A stretch of 64,000 nucleotides of DNA from Aureobasidium sp. EXF-3400 (lineage: Eukaryota; Ascomycota; Dothideomycetes; Dothideales; Saccotheciaceae). The notes under the pieces were generated by a model. The model searched no databases. It saw only the letters and a program-made list of their open reading frames with translations, and was not told the DNA's origin. The translations under genes were made by a program, and so were the position numbers. Positions 42,610 to 53,619 of the stretch are shown here, piece after piece (position 1 is the first letter of the stretch; each line of letters starts with the position of its first letter). The stretch covers positions 186,001 through 250,000 of the forward strand of contig SWBL01000021.1 in assembly GCA_024195585.1 (NCBI GenBank), given 5' to 3'.

Positions 42610-44252
42610 TTACTCTGCCTTCCAATGGAAAGCTGCTGCAGGATGAGTTTGAGGAGGTCGAGCCAGTCCCTTCTTTCCGTACAAGTTCTCTCTGTAAGTA
42701 CCTCCAGGAACAGCATAGTCTTCCCAGAACAGTCCTCTTTCTCTAAGAACTGGCAATAGATGCTCAATCACCTCCTCGAACGTCCTTGGGTACACCGAGT
42801 AAGCTATGTTGAAACCATCGACATCAGCCTCGCGGACCCATCGTTCCAGTTCGTCGGCAACATGCTCTGCAGTACCGACAATGGTGGCTCCGAGGCCGCC
42901 GACCTTGATATGATTGGCAACAGTGTGCTTAGTCCATTTCGCAACGCCCGGCGAACTCTTCGACCAGCCTTCCACAGCCGATCTGACAGCATTTGACTGG
43001 ACATGGCGAAGCTCTTCATCATCGCCATACTTGTCGAGATCGATACCAGTCCAACCTCCGAATAATGCAGAAGCACCATCATTGGAGCCGTAACTAAGAT
43101 ATTCCTCGTACTTTGCTTGTGCCTCTTCTTGAGTCTTGCCAATGATGGGGCAGAGTAAAGCAAGGAACTTGATGCTGTCACGTTCGCGACCGTACTTCTC
43201 CTTTGCCAAAGTTCGGATTTCGGCAATGTTCTTTGCGATGACGGAGGGACTGTGACCAGATACGAAAACAGCTTCTGCGTTTCTTGCTCCAAACTCTTTG
43301 CCGGCCTTGGAAGTACCCGCTTGAAGGATGACTGGTGTTCTCTGAGGGGATGGCTGGCAGATATGAGGTCCGGGCACGTTGTAGTACTTTCCCACATGGT
43401 CGATGGTGCGGACTAGAGCTGGGTCTGTGTAGACAATCTGTTCGCGGTCGAGTTTGACGGCATCATCTCTCCAGGACGATTGCCAGAGCTTGTACATAAC
43501 TTCGATATATTCTTCAGCCATGGCATAGCGGTCGTCGTGTTCTGGCTGTTCAGCACGACCTAGGTTTCTAGCTGCGGAGTCAAGATAACCGGTGACGACC
43601 TATCATAGTCGAATAATCAGTCAGTGCTAATCAATAGTAGAATAAGTAAACTCACGTTCCATCCAACGCGACCACTAGTCAAGTGGTCAACTGTGCTCAA
43701 ACGTCTAGCCAGATGATACGGCTGAAGGTTGTCAGTCAAGTCGTGTCTTCGATATGATGGAAATCATGCTTACCTGCTCGTAGGTAGTCGAGACCGTGAC
43801 ACCGAAGCCAATGTTTTCAGTAGCTGCTGCCATTGCAGGTACGGTTGCCAATGGCTCATTGACCGGCCATTGAGCACCGGAGATAATTGCTGGATCGGGA
43901 TTTTTGGGTCCTTTATACACGTCGTAGGCGCCCTGAAAGGATAGTGTTACCCGATGTCCATACTCTATGACTTGCTGGTTGCTTATTGTACTCACCAAAA
44001 CATCAGCAATGAAGATGCCATGGAATTTACCCTTTTCCAGCAATTGAGCGAGCTTGACCCAATGTTGAATCTTGTTGAAGCCTGTAGACTGATCATCTGG
44101 ATGTCTCCATAGACCGGGGGATTGATGTCCGCTGCCTGCATCTTGTTAGCTGATGTCTGTTAGGAAGCTGCGCTCGACTTACATGACTCTACGAAAGCAT
44201 TGAGAATAAGCTGCTTCTTGACAGAAGTACCGTTTGTAACTGCCTCGCTCAT
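42610..44252 (-). CDS. FMN-dependent luciferase-like monooxygenase (NtaA/SnaA/DszA type)
   Basis: Five exons (44252-44183, 44135-43996, 43932-43774, 43721-43656, 43599-42610) give 474 residues, the usual length of this flavin monooxygenase group. Family blocks: KQLILNAFVESCSGHQSPGL at the N-terminus, GKFHGIFIADVLGAYDVY, LATVPAMAAATENIGFGVTV, PYHLARRLSTVDHLTSGRVG, WNVVTGYLDSAARN and a late GLGATIVGTAEHVADEL. These enzymes use reduced FMN from a partner reductase to oxygenate or cleave C-N or C-S bonds in small molecules (nitrilotriacetate, dibenzothiophene sulfone, others). It is cytosolic or peroxisomal. It lies beside a Baeyer-Villiger-type enzyme and an MDR reductase on the same strand, suggesting a shared degradative route. 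Substrate unknown. Confidence 0.9.
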
Positions 44253-44861
44253 TGTCGGTTTAGTAAGCGTATGTGCTGGTTGGAGTATGATAGTGGTCAA
44301 GACGAGTGTACTTCAAATTTTTTGGAGGGGCCCGCAGTAGATATGAGAGCCGTAGGACATATTTCCTCAGCCACCTTGATGGAACTGTAAACAAGACCGC
44401 TCACGGAGGCCCCTCTATCACGCAACCGCTTGGAGACATAGCACCATTTGGTGTGGGTCGTTCATCGTGTTATTGTTGGGGTCGCCCTTCTGCAAGAGCA
44501 CATGTTTCGGAAATAGTTAGCACGTGCAATCTAGAGTGATGGCGTGCTCGTGTCAAACCAACCATTGACCAGAAGCCCCGCAATTGGGATGAATGGCAGG
44601 AGATAAGGAAAGAAGCATTCTTTCCTCAAGTTAGGGAAGTCAAAGCGACGGATGAGTGGGAAGGAGGACAGAGAATTGCTGACGCTGAGATTTGCTTAAT
44701 TGCTGTACTTTGATGGTCAGCATTGCCGTGCGGACAATAAGCTGAATCTATCTACCCGGTTGTTTGGATATATATTTTCTAGATAAACTGTTCAAAGCGA
44801 CATCGTCCCATCAGTAACTTGTCTAAATTATCTTCCAATATGTTGTTCATGACTGTCCTCA
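44253..44861. other. Intergenic region
   Basis: Promoter of the LLM monooxygenase and 3' flank of the Baeyer-Villiger gene (both minus strand). Nothing else recognised. Confidence 0.5.
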
Positions 44862-46773
44862 TCACAGATCCCACCAGCGCTCATGCAAGTCTCTCAAATC
44901 TAGCTCTTCAGGTAGCCTCAGATAGCTCGTCATATCGCTCTCCAGATCAAATTCTTTTTTAGTCACGCCGTTACCCCAATAAGCGAACATGTTGTCCTTG
45001 TTAAGATAGGTATACTCATAGTCCTCCCAGCGTGGTTCCCTTCTGATGTTCGTTAGGTGTGCAGCGCTTCCTGGCCAGAGTCCATGAATGCGGCCACCGG
45101 GTCTTCGGCCATTTGCCCAGCTACTGCATTTTCTGGACAGATTGGTACGGGGAAAGAAAGCATCGCAGTATTCGACAAAAGAGTCGGCAGCATGCTTCTG
45201 AGGCACAATGCTTGCAATACCTTGGCTACTGACTTTGCGAAGGACTTTGGCAATGTATGTTGCTTGTGTTTCGACGGAGTGCGGGACTGTCCCCGAAGAT
45301 CCATATCCTTGAGGACCTAATCATGTCAGCATGAAGTTTTGTTCTGATTCGGCTAAACACATACCATGTAACTGCAATAGGTTAGGGAACCCAGGTGTAC
45401 CGATACCGATGTAGGTATAGGGGAAGCCGAACTTCCCTTCTGGTCGCCAATCGCGGGACAGATCATATTCACCAGCAACGATAGGAAAAGGTGGTGCAAA
45501 GTCGACATTTGCGCCTGTAGAGCAGATGACTGCATCCACAGGGCGGTGTACCCCGTCCGTAGTCACAATCCCGTCCTTCGTGAAGTGCGAGATAGGCATC
45601 TGAATGAAGTCGAGGTTGTCCTTTGTCAAAGCCTCGAGATATCCAGGGCCAGGCGTGAGGCGACGACAATGCGGAGGGAAGTCGGGCAATATCTGGTCCA
45701 GTAATTCAGGTTTGTCTGCCAATCTTTTACGCATCAGCTCCTTGAAGTTCTGCGCAGAAGTCTTGCTGACTTCAGATTCTCTAAGCTGTGCATCGAAATT
45801 TCGCCAAAAAGAACCTTCCAACTTCTTGCGATACTCGAGGTAGACTTTGGGATCCGAGAACGACTCGAGTTTCTCCGGTGGTATATACATAGGCGTCGCT
45901 TGCCTATCTTTTGCATCAGGGTTGAATGAGCCAGCTATCCAAGTTCGGCTGCGCGCATAGTGATCGATGTGACTAGCAACCTTTTGCAGTTCAGGAGTTA
46001 TCTGGATGCCTGATGCTCCATTTCCGATAGTAGCTATGCGCTTATCTCTTGGGTCAAAATTGGGATCCCAGTTGGATGAATGCCGCAAATGACCTTGGAA
46101 ATCATTGATGCCTGGAATGTCTGGTAGTTTCCATTCATTGAAGTGGCCAATAGCAGGAATCAGGAAATCAAAATGTTCCTTTTTCTCTTCACCACTCTGA
46201 AGGTCTCTTGTTTCCACTCTCCACTGCGATCGTTCTGGTTCCCAGTAAGCTCCCAAAACTTTGGTTTGCAGCCTGACTTTCGAGTAGACATCATGCTTCC
46301 TGGCCACGTTCTGCCAGTAATCGCGAATCTCCGGACCTTGGGCGTATTCCTCGCTCCATTGAGAGTTCGGAGAAAATGTGGCCTGATACACGTGCGCGGG
46401 GATGTCACATCTAACACCCGGATAGACATTTTCGTACCAGGTTCCACCCTACACTTTCAGCATACGCGGCGATATGACAATATACTTGACTTACCAAGTC
46501 TGCGTTCTTCTCCAGGATAGTCAGCTTGAGGCCTGGTACTTTCGCAGGCAACAATGAGCCTGCTATGATACCTGCAAGCCCGGCACCAATAACGGCCACC
46601 TTGAGCTCGCGGATCTCATCGAGAGGATGTTCGTGTATCTTAAAATCAGTGGGATAAGGGTAGACCCAATCATCCTGGGAAGTGTCCAATTCGAACAAAG
46701 TTGGTGCCGTTTCGGTCAAGATCTTGTGACTGATCTCAGTCCCATTGGGTTGAAGAACAGTTATCGCAGACAT
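44862..46773 (-). CDS. Baeyer-Villiger-type flavin monooxygenase
   Basis: Three exons (46773-46495, 46448-45365, 45316-44862) give 605 residues. The FAD-binding motif is VIGAGLAG (about 61-68), followed by GGTWYENVYPGVRCD across the first splice junction. The NADPH Rossmann motif is TIGNGASGIQ (about 233-242). The fingerprint FxGxxxHxxxW[PD] is present as FQGHLRHSSNWD (about 210-221), which marks type I Baeyer-Villiger monooxygenases. The C-terminal part is shorter on landmarks but ends in a Trp-rich stretch. Such enzymes insert oxygen next to ketones to make esters or lactones, or oxidise S and N. The second intron splits Gly in QLHGPQGYG. Start chosen at the first ATG before a polar leader. 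It sits between the LLM monooxygenase and the MDR gene. Confidence 0.9.
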
Positions 46774-47296
46774 TGTTACCACTTGAGAGAGATTCAAGAG
46801 ATACACACGGGAAGATATACGTCCATGATGCATGTGATCCGATAATGTGGAGACAACAGCATTTGGGGCAACTCATGCCTACGCTGGGAATGTGAAGCAC
46901 CACCAAAATGGCGTGCAATCCCGAGATAAGCTCGTTAGTAATCTAAGGTGTGGATTGGTATGGCGTGCGAGCTCGCCATTGCCTACATGGCGGGGGTCGA
47001 ACGGAGAAGTTTCACGGATCTGCGACACGCAGAAAACTCAGGACAATCTGCGTCTCTGAACTATCTCAGGTCAGTAATATCGAGAAGTCAATAGATACAA
47101 GCAAGCGAAATGGAGCTGTTCGAATTTCTCAGCTCTTTTACAGGCTGCATATTGAGAAAGCAGGAACGAAGAGGTTGACATGTGGTGGGAGAATCGGCGC
47201 GTGTTTGTTTGGTTTGCTCTAGTGTTCCCACCTCCACCCTCCTTCCTTTTTACCTTCTATCTAGCCAAACTCACAAGAAAAAAGTCGACAACTATT
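46774..47296. other. Intergenic region with palindrome
   Basis: Promoter of the Baeyer-Villiger gene and 3' flank of the MDR gene. Contains the 10-bp palindrome GCGAGCTCGC at 46967-46976. No gene recognised. Confidence 0.5.
46967..46976. promoter_or_regulatory. Palindromic GCGAGCTCGC, candidate factor-binding site
   Basis: Perfect 10-bp palindrome about 195 bp upstream of the Baeyer-Villiger start codon. A possible binding site for a dimeric regulator; I did not find it in the other cluster promoters. Confidence 0.25.
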
Positions 47297-48659
47297 CTAC
47301 AAAGGCACCACTAGCCGACGGCCAGAAATCTCGCCACGTCGCATTTTATCAAGTGCGGCGTTGATACCATTCAGGCCTCCTCCTGCGTGCTCAACCTCGG
47401 GAAGTGCAATTGCATCAGTTTCCAGAGCTCTTTCCAACCAATTCATCAACGCAAGACCAATGGATGGTACTTCGTGGAATAGTTTGATCGGTACCGAGTG
47501 ATACACAACGCCGTCAGTCGTTTCTTTTGGGACGCCAGTCAATCCTACCAGATGGGCTCTTCTACCCTCTTGTATGTCCGCTTGCAACATTTGCGCCAAG
47601 TATCCTGCCGTCTCTTTGCCGACCGTGTCGACTGCAAATTTGAGTCTTCCTTTCGTGATGGATCGTACAATTTCGACGGCTCTGATGGGATCATGACTGT
47701 CGACAAGAACGCTTCCATCCCTCTCACCAAGTCGCCCGCCATGCTTCACGCTATCTGCGAGGAGGATGACCTTGAGTTTCCCCAATCTTGCAATTTCGGA
47801 GATGAACAATGCGCTTGTGGATGAGCCACCGTATATGGCAATCCAGTCGCCAGCCTGAGGTCGTTCTGCATTGTCAATGCCGGATAGGCATTCCGCCGCG
47901 ATATCAGCAGGAAATGCGCTGACGTGTAATTGACGGACTTTTTGCCATAAATCAACGTCGGGCTGACCAGAAAGACCGGCCAGCTTCAGTCCGAGACTGA
48001 CACTCAGGGCGAGTGCGGCAGCGACGTATGCGACACCGATCGACGCTGCTTGTGTGGTCTGGATGTTTCTAGGAATTTTTGCAACGTTTTGGTGCGTGGA
48101 GATCGCATACTCTTGGAACGCCGATTTCCTAATATCGCGGTAATCTGTCGATGGACTGAGGACCTGTCATAACTCTTAGTTTCTGTTGTTTTGAGCTGGC
48201 AATTGTCTTTGTTACCAGATCGCCAATGCGAACACGGCTTGAGGCGGCGGGTGCCCGAACAACAACACCAGCAAAGTCGCGACCTGCGATATATGGTAAC
48301 GAAGGAATAGCAAAGTTGTAATCGCTGATGACCTGTGATTAGCGATATCCAAAGTTTGCTTGAAAGAAAGGTGCGTACATTGATTTCCAGTCAACAGGAT
48401 TCAACCCAATAGCTTTGATCTCCACAACGAGTTCATCTTCTGTATTCGGGAGAGGAACTGGGTAAGCCTGCGTCAGAACGAGGCGTTGGCGAGCTGTGTG
48501 TAGAAGTGCTACGTCTTGTTGGGATGATAGTCCATTCTCAAGTGGTGAATCTGCTCTGCGAGTCTTCTCATAAGTCGGGTCGGAATCAGTTGGAGAATCG
48601 ACTCTTGTCTCGATTTGCGACAACTCTGCGGCGCAGGAGTTTCCGGTAGTGTTGCTCAT
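47297..48659 (-). CDS. Zinc-independent medium-chain dehydrogenase/enoyl reductase-like protein
   Basis: Three exons (48659-48379, 48324-48216, 48163-47297) give 418 residues. After a Ser/Asp-rich leader of about 50 residues come MDR blocks: AIGLNPVDWK, DYNFAIPSLPYIAGRDFAGV, SRVRIGDL, IGVAYVAAALAL and a cofactor motif GDWIAIYGGSSTSALFISE. It lacks the Cys/His residues of the catalytic zinc site, as in toxD/LovC-type enoyl reductases and fungal zinc-binding-dehydrogenase-like proteins. It probably reduces an activated double bond or carbonyl with NADPH. No polyketide synthase is nearby, so a stand-alone role is likelier. The first acceptor was chosen because it restores DYNFAIPSLPYIAGRDF. Confidence 0.85.
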
Positions 48660-49429
48660 CGTGTGTCTACTACAACAAAGTGGTGTAAAGCGAGAGAATG
48701 TTGAAAGACGAAAACAAGTCAATTTGTTTTCCTAAGTCGCATACAGTGTATCATCCTTCAGACTTCACGTGGTGGGGTCGAATGGGATCTACAAACGCTG
48801 ACCCACAGTCGGGTGTATTTGCCCATACCAAGTCTGAATGGTGCAATATGGATGGTGGATTGCACATTCTCAACGATCCTTATCACAAATATAGACATGC
48901 AGCAATGGATCGTGCGTGGGGTTCTGTCCTCTTGGCCCCTCATTACCCCGAGGGATTTGGAACATCAAGTCGCTCATCTTCGGTAGTCACAACCCACATG
49001 GTCGACTCATCGCTGCGACAAAGTTGATCCTTCCGTGCTCGGAGGCTTTGTTACAATCACTCCCCGCTGCCGGGAATATCATATAACGCCATCACGACAA
49101 CATATCACATCAATCTCACGCACGAATGGCAAGATCTAGCGTGCAAGATAAGCAAGTAGATCATTCAAACTGACCTTGGTGCTTCTACCCCTTCTCCCCG
49201 TGTCTGATGCTTGATCCACTCGGCAGGCAGTCTTGCATGTAGGTATCTCAAGGTTTATCACGTATCTGCCGCGTTGAGTATGGTCCCATTACTAGCATCT
49301 CGCACGTCAGTAGCTGCAGTGGATGAACTTTTCAGCCTATGGTTACTCACGGTGGAAGACACAAACGACGTGTATATCATTCGAGCATTCCCCCCAGATA
49401 TCCCCTAGACCAGACACCAAATAGTCACC
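48660..49429. promoter_or_regulatory. Shared divergent promoter region
   Basis: A 770-bp gap between the minus-strand MDR gene and the plus-strand symporter, with no coding sequence. Its position allows joint control of both directions. CCGCTGCCGGG near 49066 gives CGG-type triplets such as Zn2Cys6 regulators bind, but this is weak evidence. Confidence 0.45.
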
Positions 49430-51645
49430 ATGGCTGAAGCTCTCCTCAACCAAGCCCATGGCTATGGCATTATCATTGGGCTTTCCGTCCTGTTTTGTCT
49501 TATCATCGTCGCTGCCGTCAAAGTACAGAAGCGATATCTGTCTGAAGACAGTGAGCAATCCGAGATGTTCATGGTGGCCAACAGATCGGTCGGAACTGGC
49601 TTGACTGCGTCTGCGGTCTTCTCGAGTTGGTGAGCTATATCTCACATTCCTCTTCTCACAGAAGCTGATACTAGTTCACCATAGGATGTGGATCAACGAG
49701 AGTGTCATCTGTGCCGCCTATACGTACAAGTGGGGTGTCGCATTGCCAGTATGGTGGGCATCTGGTCTTTCTTTCCAGATCGCCCTCATGGCGCTTCTTG
49801 GTATCGTTGCAAAACTTCGAGTCCCTTACGCACATACTTCGCTCGAATTCATGCGGATGAGATATGGCAAATATGCCCACTGGATATTCATCTTGCTGAA
49901 TCTCGTCAACAACATCTTTGGATGTGGTAGTATGATTCTGGCTGGTGCTCAACTAGTCACTGGTATGACTGGTATGCATATCGTTGCTGCTTGTATTTTG
50001 ATACCTGCTGGTGGTAAGCAGAATTGTGATCGATGTTGGAGACAGATGCTGAAAATCGAGCAGTCGTTATTTACACAGCCGTTGGTGGCCTCAAAGCGAC
50101 ATTCATCACAGATTACTTGCACACTGCGATCGCTTTGATTCTTCTGATATACTTCTCCCTGGCAGTCCTTACCAACGAACATATCGGAGGTATCTCTGGC
50201 TTGTATCACAAAGTTAAGGCGGCAGAGGATCACATCGACGGAAATTACATGGGCTCATTGCTGACCATGAAGTCACAGCATGGTATGCTCCCTGGTAGTT
50301 GATCTGATTTTTCGTGGCTAACAAACTCACAGCTGTGTTCTTTGGACTGGTTCTGAAGTTTGGTAACCTTGCACTGGTACTCATGGACACCGCTTTCTGG
50401 CAGAAGAGTTTTGCTTCTGAGGTCGAGTCAGTCGTTCCTGCCTACGATATGGTTTCCATCGTCATCCTTGCCGTTCCTTGGTGTACAGGTACCATCATTG
50501 GACTTTCTGGGAGGGCCATCGAGAGAACACCCATCTGGTTCGACTATCCAAATCTCTTGACAGAGAAACAGGTCAACTCTGGTATGGTGATGCCATATGT
50601 TCTTCGCTCCTTGCTCGGCGAAGGCGCAACAACAGGTCTTTTGGTCTTGGTATTCATGGCTATAACCAGCACAGTGTCATCTTCTGTCATCGCGGTATCC
50701 AGTATCATCTCGCTCGACTTCTACCGGTCATACATCAATCCAAAGGCTTCTGACCGGAAGATCCTGAAGGTCAGCCACTGGGGTGTCGTCGGTCATGGAG
50801 CTTTCATGGCCGGATTCGCAATCATGCTTCAGTATATCGGAGCTACCACCAACCTAACCACATATATAAGGCCGTTAGTGGCTTGTCCAGGCATCTTCCC
50901 GCTTATTCTTACTCTCTTGTGGTCCGGACAAACTAAGGCAGCTGCTATCCTTTCACCAATCTTGGGACTGATATCAGGTATGGCTACATGGTTGAGTCTA
51001 GCCTACGTCTGGGGTGGAAAGATCGATATCGAGACGACTCAGCTACAACTACCTGGTCTATACGCAGCGATCGTATCGTTCTTCTCGCCAGCACTATACT
51101 CAGTAATCATCTCTCTCGCACGACCTAGCCAATTCGATTGGAGAGAATTTCTCAGGATTGATCTTATCGAGGACATCAGCACACCCAGCACTTCTCTGCC
51201 TTCTCCCCAAGATAGCAAAGAAGACGTCAACCAGATCAGAGACCCTGCTTTCGCAGCTGTCAATGAGAAACACGACACTCACGTCAACTCAGAAGCAAAG
51301 ACTGGACTCGTCAGTCCTGTGTCATCGATCTCTACCCCAACGGACAGCCTAGACAATGTCACGCATCCCTTCAGCGACCAAACTATCCGACATATCAAGA
51401 AGTGGAGAAATTATGCTGCGTGTTACTTTGTGCTCAATCTTCTGGTTACAGTATTACTATGGCCGGTACCCCTGTACAGAGACTATATCTTCTCATTATC
51501 TTTCTTTAAAGGCTGGGTGAGTGTAGCCATTCTCTGGCATTTTGCTGCTATGATGGCTGTGGTTGTTTATCCGATCTGGGATGGAAGACATGTTATCATG
51601 ACAGTATTGCAAGGAGTAAGCAAAGAATGGGGGAACTGGAAATAG
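49430..51645 (+). CDS. Sodium:solute symporter family transporter (urea transporter Dur3-like)
   Basis: Four exons (49430-49629, 49685-50013, 50061-50282, 50333-51645) give 687 residues; the second intron is only 47 nt. There are many hydrophobic helices. SSS/Dur3-like blocks include YGIIIGLSVLFCLIIVAAVK, FMVANRSVGTGLTASAVFSSW (broken by the first intron), ESVICAAYTYKWGVALPVWW, IYTAVGGLKATFITDYLH and VFMAITSTVSSSVIAVSSII. A long cytosolic loop with Ser/Pro-rich sequence precedes the last two helices, as in fungal Dur3. It would import urea, polyamines or another small solute across the plasma membrane. The divergent position beside three oxidoreductases suggests it may import their substrate, which is inference. 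Confidence 0.9.
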
Positions 51646-52099
51646 ATGTTATGAGAATAATCATAGATGGAAATTACAGATCGAGAAATTCAAAGGAAGT
51701 CACATCAAAAGAAACAACCCTTGAAGTTACAATCATAATCGTTTCTCTCTTGCGGCAATAAGGGGTAAATCCACACATCATCCGCATGTACAGTATCTTG
51801 ATCAACACAAGCGTGGCTATAGAAACACCATTCAACAACGTCTCTTCGTGGATGCTACTCTATTCCAGAAAGTATTATCCATTTTTCTAGTGAGCAAGTA
51901 GATATGATGATGATAACTACAGTTCGGATACTACAGACATAGTAGGTCACGGAAGTCACATAGAAATACAAAGCCAAGATTAAAATGCAAGAAAACAAAG
52001 ATGATATTCAAAATATAGCAAAAGATAGCAGACCCAAAAACTCCAACCGCAATGCAAAACAAAGAAATGTCCAAAACAAAGGATGAACCAGTCAATCCC
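51646..52099. other. Intergenic region, AT-rich
   Basis: 3' flanks of two convergent genes (symporter plus, GH16 minus). Nothing recognised. Confidence 0.5.
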
Positions 52100-53131
52100 T
52101 TACTCAGTCAAAGTCTCATTCGAGTAAATGCTAATAGAGTTGAAAAGCCAATACGCAGTCTCAAAAGCCTTGGGGTTATCCCTAACATACTCAGCACAAG
52201 TAGCAACACCAGTCTTAGCAGCACACCCATCAGCCTCCCAAGTATTGCCAGCCCAATCGCCACAGAAATCGGTGTTAATGACAAGCTGCAGATCTTGAAG
52301 ATGAGCATCGAAATTGCAGCCATTGCCAGAGAACACAGCTTGAGGTTTTGAAGTCCAGGAGGAAGGATCGGGGTGGCCAGAGGAAATGTCAGAGGGAATG
52401 TAGTCGCGGGGGAAGAAGTAGATGCTGACGCCTGTAGAGGTCCAGAGGGTTGCGTAGACGCCTCCTTGCTGAGCGTTGAAGGCAGAGCCAGCAGTAGAGT
52501 GGATGCAGCTTTCGTTACCGATGGTGTAAGTGTCGTTTGCAGGAGCACGAATGCCGCAGCCGGCGTTTTTGCTTTGAGAGGGAGAGTTGACGTCGCAGTC
52601 TGGTGTCATGAGAGTACCAGAGAAGAGATCAGAGTGGCCACTGTTGATGTTGCCGGTGATGGCGCAGTTTGCACTGGTGTGAAGGGTTGCCGTATTGTAG
52701 GGGTTGTCATTGACTTGTTCGACGATATCGATTTCGCCGTGGGAAGGCCAATTTGGGCCGGTCATCCAGAGAGCAGGCCATACGCCACAGCCGCTAGGCA
52801 TGTGCTTGATATCAGCGAGGATTAGAGCGTGGTTGTATGACTTTTTACTGGTGAGACGGACGGAAGGGCGATTTGCGGTGACATTCGTAGAATCCACACC
52901 AATGTAAGCAGAAGGCGTTGATCCATTGTTGAGAACCACACCGATCAACTTGTTGGGAGCGGCAGTGAGTCTTGAGGTGTAGGCAACAGAGCCTTGAGTA
53001 GGGTCTGCATCCGTGAAAAAGTCGAACCCGTCGAAGAATGAGGGCCCACTATGTTGCTCAACAAGCTGGTAGGCATTGCTAAGAGTGGTGGTGGCAGCCA
53101 AAGCTGCGACGGAGCATTTGATAAGAGACAT
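52100..53131 (-). CDS. Secreted GH16 family glucanase-like hydrolase
   Basis: Intronless, 343 residues from the ATG at 53131 (upstream in-frame sequence is leader). The signal peptide is MSLIKCSVAALAATTTLSNA. The GH16 catalytic motif ExDxxE is present as HGEIDIVEQVN (Glu133 nucleophile, Asp135, Glu138 acid/base), preceded by the substrate-binding strand GVWPALWMTGPNWPS. Other family blocks: FFDGFDFFTDADPTQGSVAY and FPRDYIPSDI. Length and pattern match fungal endo-1,3(4)-beta-glucanase-like enzymes. It would act outside the cell on beta-glucans in fungal or plant walls. No GPI signal or binding module is visible. Confidence 0.92.
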   Translation of the reverse strand: MSLIKCSVAALAATTTLSNAYQLVEQHSGPSFFDGFDFFTDADPTQGSVAYTSRLTAAPNKLIGVVLNNGSTPSAYIGVDSTNVTANRPSVRLTSKKSYNHALILADIKHMPSGCGVWPALWMTGPNWPSHGEIDIVEQVNDNPYNTATLHTSANCAITGNINSGHSDLFSGTLMTPDCDVNSPSQSKNAGCGIRAPANDTYTIGNESCIHSTAGSAFNAQQGGVYATLWTSTGVSIYFFPRDYIPSDISSGHPDPSSWTSKPQAVFSGNGCNFDAHLQDLQLVINTDFCGDWAGNTWEADGCAAKTGVATCAEYVRDNPKAFETAYWLFNSISIYSNETLTE

Positions 53132-53619
53132 GATAGATGATTTTTGTGTTGTAAATGTTGGTGTTCTAAGCGGTTTGTATAGTGATGATCGCTGGGGATA
53201 AATAGAGAATGACAGTTGTAAAACAAGACAACAAAGAAAAAGCCTGGAATAAAGGAGAAACAACAAGCCTGCGAGGGTCAATAAAGCAAGACACAATAGC
53301 GACAATGAGAGACTCGGTCGAACAAAGAAGTATATTCTATTGCCTTCGCCTCTTCCACAAAGGAAGGGGTACGATTGGACGGGGCGGGGAACAATGGATA
53401 TTCTTTGAAACGAAATTTGTTTGATTTTGCATTATTAGGCGCCGAGTATGAGATGGCGAGTATCTGTTACGCATTTTGGGTGGGGTTCGAGGAAACAAAG
53501 AGACCTTCTGCTGAGCCTGAGATATAAACTCTCAGATCTGTAGGACATATGCGAAGAGGCATGAAGTGATGGCCGTGACGACAGCCGAAGATGAGCGCTA
53601 ATTTGGGACAGTGAATCGT
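53132..53619. other. Intergenic region
   Basis: Promoter of the GH16 gene (a weak TATTTAT on the minus strand about 70 nt upstream of its start) and 3' flank of VTS1. Nothing else recognised. Confidence 0.5.
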
